Shown here: positions 62,791 through 64,000 of the stretch, piece by piece
Numbering within the stretch: the stretch's first letter is position 1
Layout: each line of letters starts with the position of its first letter
Assembly (NCBI RefSeq): GCF_947648125.1
Contig: NZ_CANSMR010000019.1
Span: 1-64,000, forward strand
Source of the DNA: an uncultured Bradyrhizobium sp.
GTDB taxonomy: Bacteria > Pseudomonadota > Alphaproteobacteria > Rhizobiales > Xanthobacteraceae
Length of the DNA: 64,000 bases
Direction of reading: 5' to 3'
Made by a program: the position numbers and the translations under genes
Notes under the pieces: generated by a model
Databases searched by the model: none
The model's input: the letters and a program-made list of their open reading frames with translations, nothing else
Told to the model about the DNA's origin: nothing

Positions 62791-64000
62791 CTACGTCATC
62801 ATCATCACGAGCACCATGCCCCAGATCGTCAGCAGCGTGTTTCCGACCGCGTAGGTGACGGTATAGCCGAGGCCGGGTATCTGGCTTTTCGCGCGGTCGT
62901 TGATCATGCCGAGCGATGCGGTGGTCGTGCGTGCGCCGGAGCAGCATCCGAGCAGGATCGCGTCGTGGAAGCGGAACAGGTATTTGCCGACGAACATCGC
63001 CAGGATCAGCGGAACGGTGGTCACGACGACACCCCAGAGGAACAGACTGAAGCCAAGCTTCTGCAGACCTGCGACAAATCCCGGTCCCGAGGAGATGCCG
63101 ACCACGGCGATGAAGACGTTCAGGCCGACCGAGTTCATGAACCACACCGTGGGTGAGGGGATGCGGCCGAAAGTCGGGTGCACGGATCGCAGCCAGCCGA
63201 AGAACAGACCGGAGATCAGCGCGCCGCCGGAGGTGGACAGAGTGAGCGGCACGCTTCCGATCTTGTAGACGAAGGCGCCGACCAGGGCGCCGATCGCAAT
63301 GGCCGCGCCGATGAACGCGACGTCGGCAACGTCGGTCGCGCGATCCGGCCGGCCCAGCATCTTTGTGGTGGCTGCGACATCGGACGTGCGGCCGACCAGG
63401 GTGACGATGTCGCCCCGATTGATCTTGGTGTTCGGCAGGATCGGAATCTCGGTCGCGATCGCGCCCCGGGCGATCCTGCGCAGGAACACGCCGCGCGCGC
63501 CCGGTTCTTTCGCCAGTTGCTCCAGCGTCTTGCCATCGACGTCCTTGCTGGTCACGTAGACATCGACGCCCTCGATCGGCACCGCAAGCAGCTCGCGATC
63601 GTCAACTTCCTCGGCCTGCTCGCCGATCAGCTGCACGAGCACATCGCGGCGGCCGGCGACGGCGACGACATCGCCGGCATGAATCACGGTGTCGGAGGCT
63701 GCCTCCACGATCTGCCCGCCTTGCCGAAGCCGAAGGACGAAAATGCGATGATCGGGAATCAGGGCCTCAGCCTGCGCGACCGTTTTGCCGACGACAGGCC
63801 CGCGCTCACGAACGCGATAGGCGCGCACGTCGAACTGATGCCAGGCCGTTCCCGGGCCGCCCAGCTCCTTTTTGCCGCCATGCTCCTCTTCATATTTCTT
63901 GCATGCGGCCTCGAGATCGATGCCGAGCAGCGCAGGCCCGAGCAGGGCCAGCACGATCGCCGACCCGACCGTGCCGAAAATATAAGTCACGGCATAGGCG
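62791..64000 (-). CDS. Second AspT-family antiporter, N-terminus outside the window
   Basis: The gene runs off the window end, so the first membrane half is missing; about 403 residues are seen. Two RCK_C/TrkA-C domains ([40 protein letters not shown]) are followed by the C-terminal AspT membrane domain ([23 protein letters not shown]). It is homologous to, but clearly distinct from, the copy 15 bp downstream. Tandem pairs like this may form a heteromeric carrier. Confidence 0.85.
   Translation of the reverse strand, partial: AYAVTYIFGTVGSAIVLALLGPALLGIDLEAACKKYEEEHGGKKELGGPGTAWHQFDVRAYRVRERGPVVGKTVAQAEALIPDHRIFVLRLRQGGQIVEAASDTVIHAGDVVAVAGRRDVLVQLIGEQAEEVDDRELLAVPIEGVDVYVTSKDVDGKTLEQLAKEPGARGVFLRRIARGAIATEIPILPNTKINRGDIVTLVGRTSDVAATTKMLGRPDRATDVADVAFIGAAIAIGALVGAFVYKIGSVPLTLSTSGGALISGLFFGWLRSVHPTFGRIPSPTVWFMNSVGLNVFIAVVGISSGPGFVAGLQKLGFSLFLWGVVVTTVPLILAMFVGKYLFRFHDAILLGCCSGARTTTASLGMINDRAKSQIPGLGYTVTYAVGNTLLTIWGMVLVMMMT

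Overview
The window is alphaproteobacterial chromosome, almost certainly Bradyrhizobium or a very close relative. The evidence is the high GC content, dense Rhizobiales-type gene content (napEDABC, a SciP/FlbD-controlled polar flagellum, DUF1153, DUF4112 and DUF3309 proteins, OpgC) and the families of palindromic intergenic repeats typical of that genus. No replication origin, rRNA operon, CRISPR array or intact insertion sequence is visible.

Layout. 1-5400: housekeeping genes (a proline-rich membrane protein cut by the window edge, a low-affinity phosphate transporter followed by a lone cyclic-nucleotide-binding domain protein, DUF4112). 5577-8673 (minus): small DUF3309 protein, methionine sulfoxide reductases MsrB and MsrA, a RecD-like helicase. 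8776-13070 (minus): periplasmic nitrate reductase napEDABC behind a FixK/FNR-type box. 13361-20450 (plus): a luciferase-like monooxygenase, then a sulfonate uptake and desulfonation operon with two tandem binding proteins, SsuD, SsuC, SsuB and a flavin reductase; ssuC carries an in-frame copy of a genomic repeat element. 20477-26830: a frameshifted pseudogene, a 51-residue membrane protein, then flagellar flbD-fliN-fliH-fliG-fliF (minus) preceded by sciP, the CtrA inhibitor gene. 27402-32183: alpha/beta hydrolase, OpgC, AraC regulator and a small unknown protein. 33185-35504 (minus): flgD and fliK. 35864-38134: mnmA, a phospholipid-type methyltransferase, a secreted small protein. 38251-40645: a tRNA-Met gene followed by remnants of an integrative element (a nonsense-mutated excisionase-like gene, small unknown genes, a tenA gene bracketed by two broken tRNA(CAU) halves).

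43321-55559 is the most distinctive region: a soluble di-iron monooxygenase operon of the mimABCD/prmABCD (propane/ketone/phenol) type. An AcoR-like sigma-54 activator is divergent from an alcohol dehydrogenase. Between them lie a perfect 11-bp palindrome and a consensus -24/-12 promoter. The operon continues with two unrecognised, translationally coupled small genes, mimA, mimB, mimC, mimD, an amidohydrolase, a DUF59 protein with a long unknown C-terminal extension and a dedicated GroEL-like chaperonin. A second AcoR-like activator closes the region. Strong hairpins lie between mimA and mimB and between mimD and the amidohydrolase. The likely role is oxidation of short alkanes, alcohols, ketones or phenol.

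56079-64000 is a second catabolic cluster: an IclR regulator divergent from an MFS transporter, a nitrilase, a flavin reductase, a MarR regulator running convergently into the reductase, and two tandem AspT-family transporters, the last cut by the window end. It looks like uptake and hydrolysis of an unknown nitrile, or of a compound yielding a carboxylate that is exchanged by the AspT proteins.
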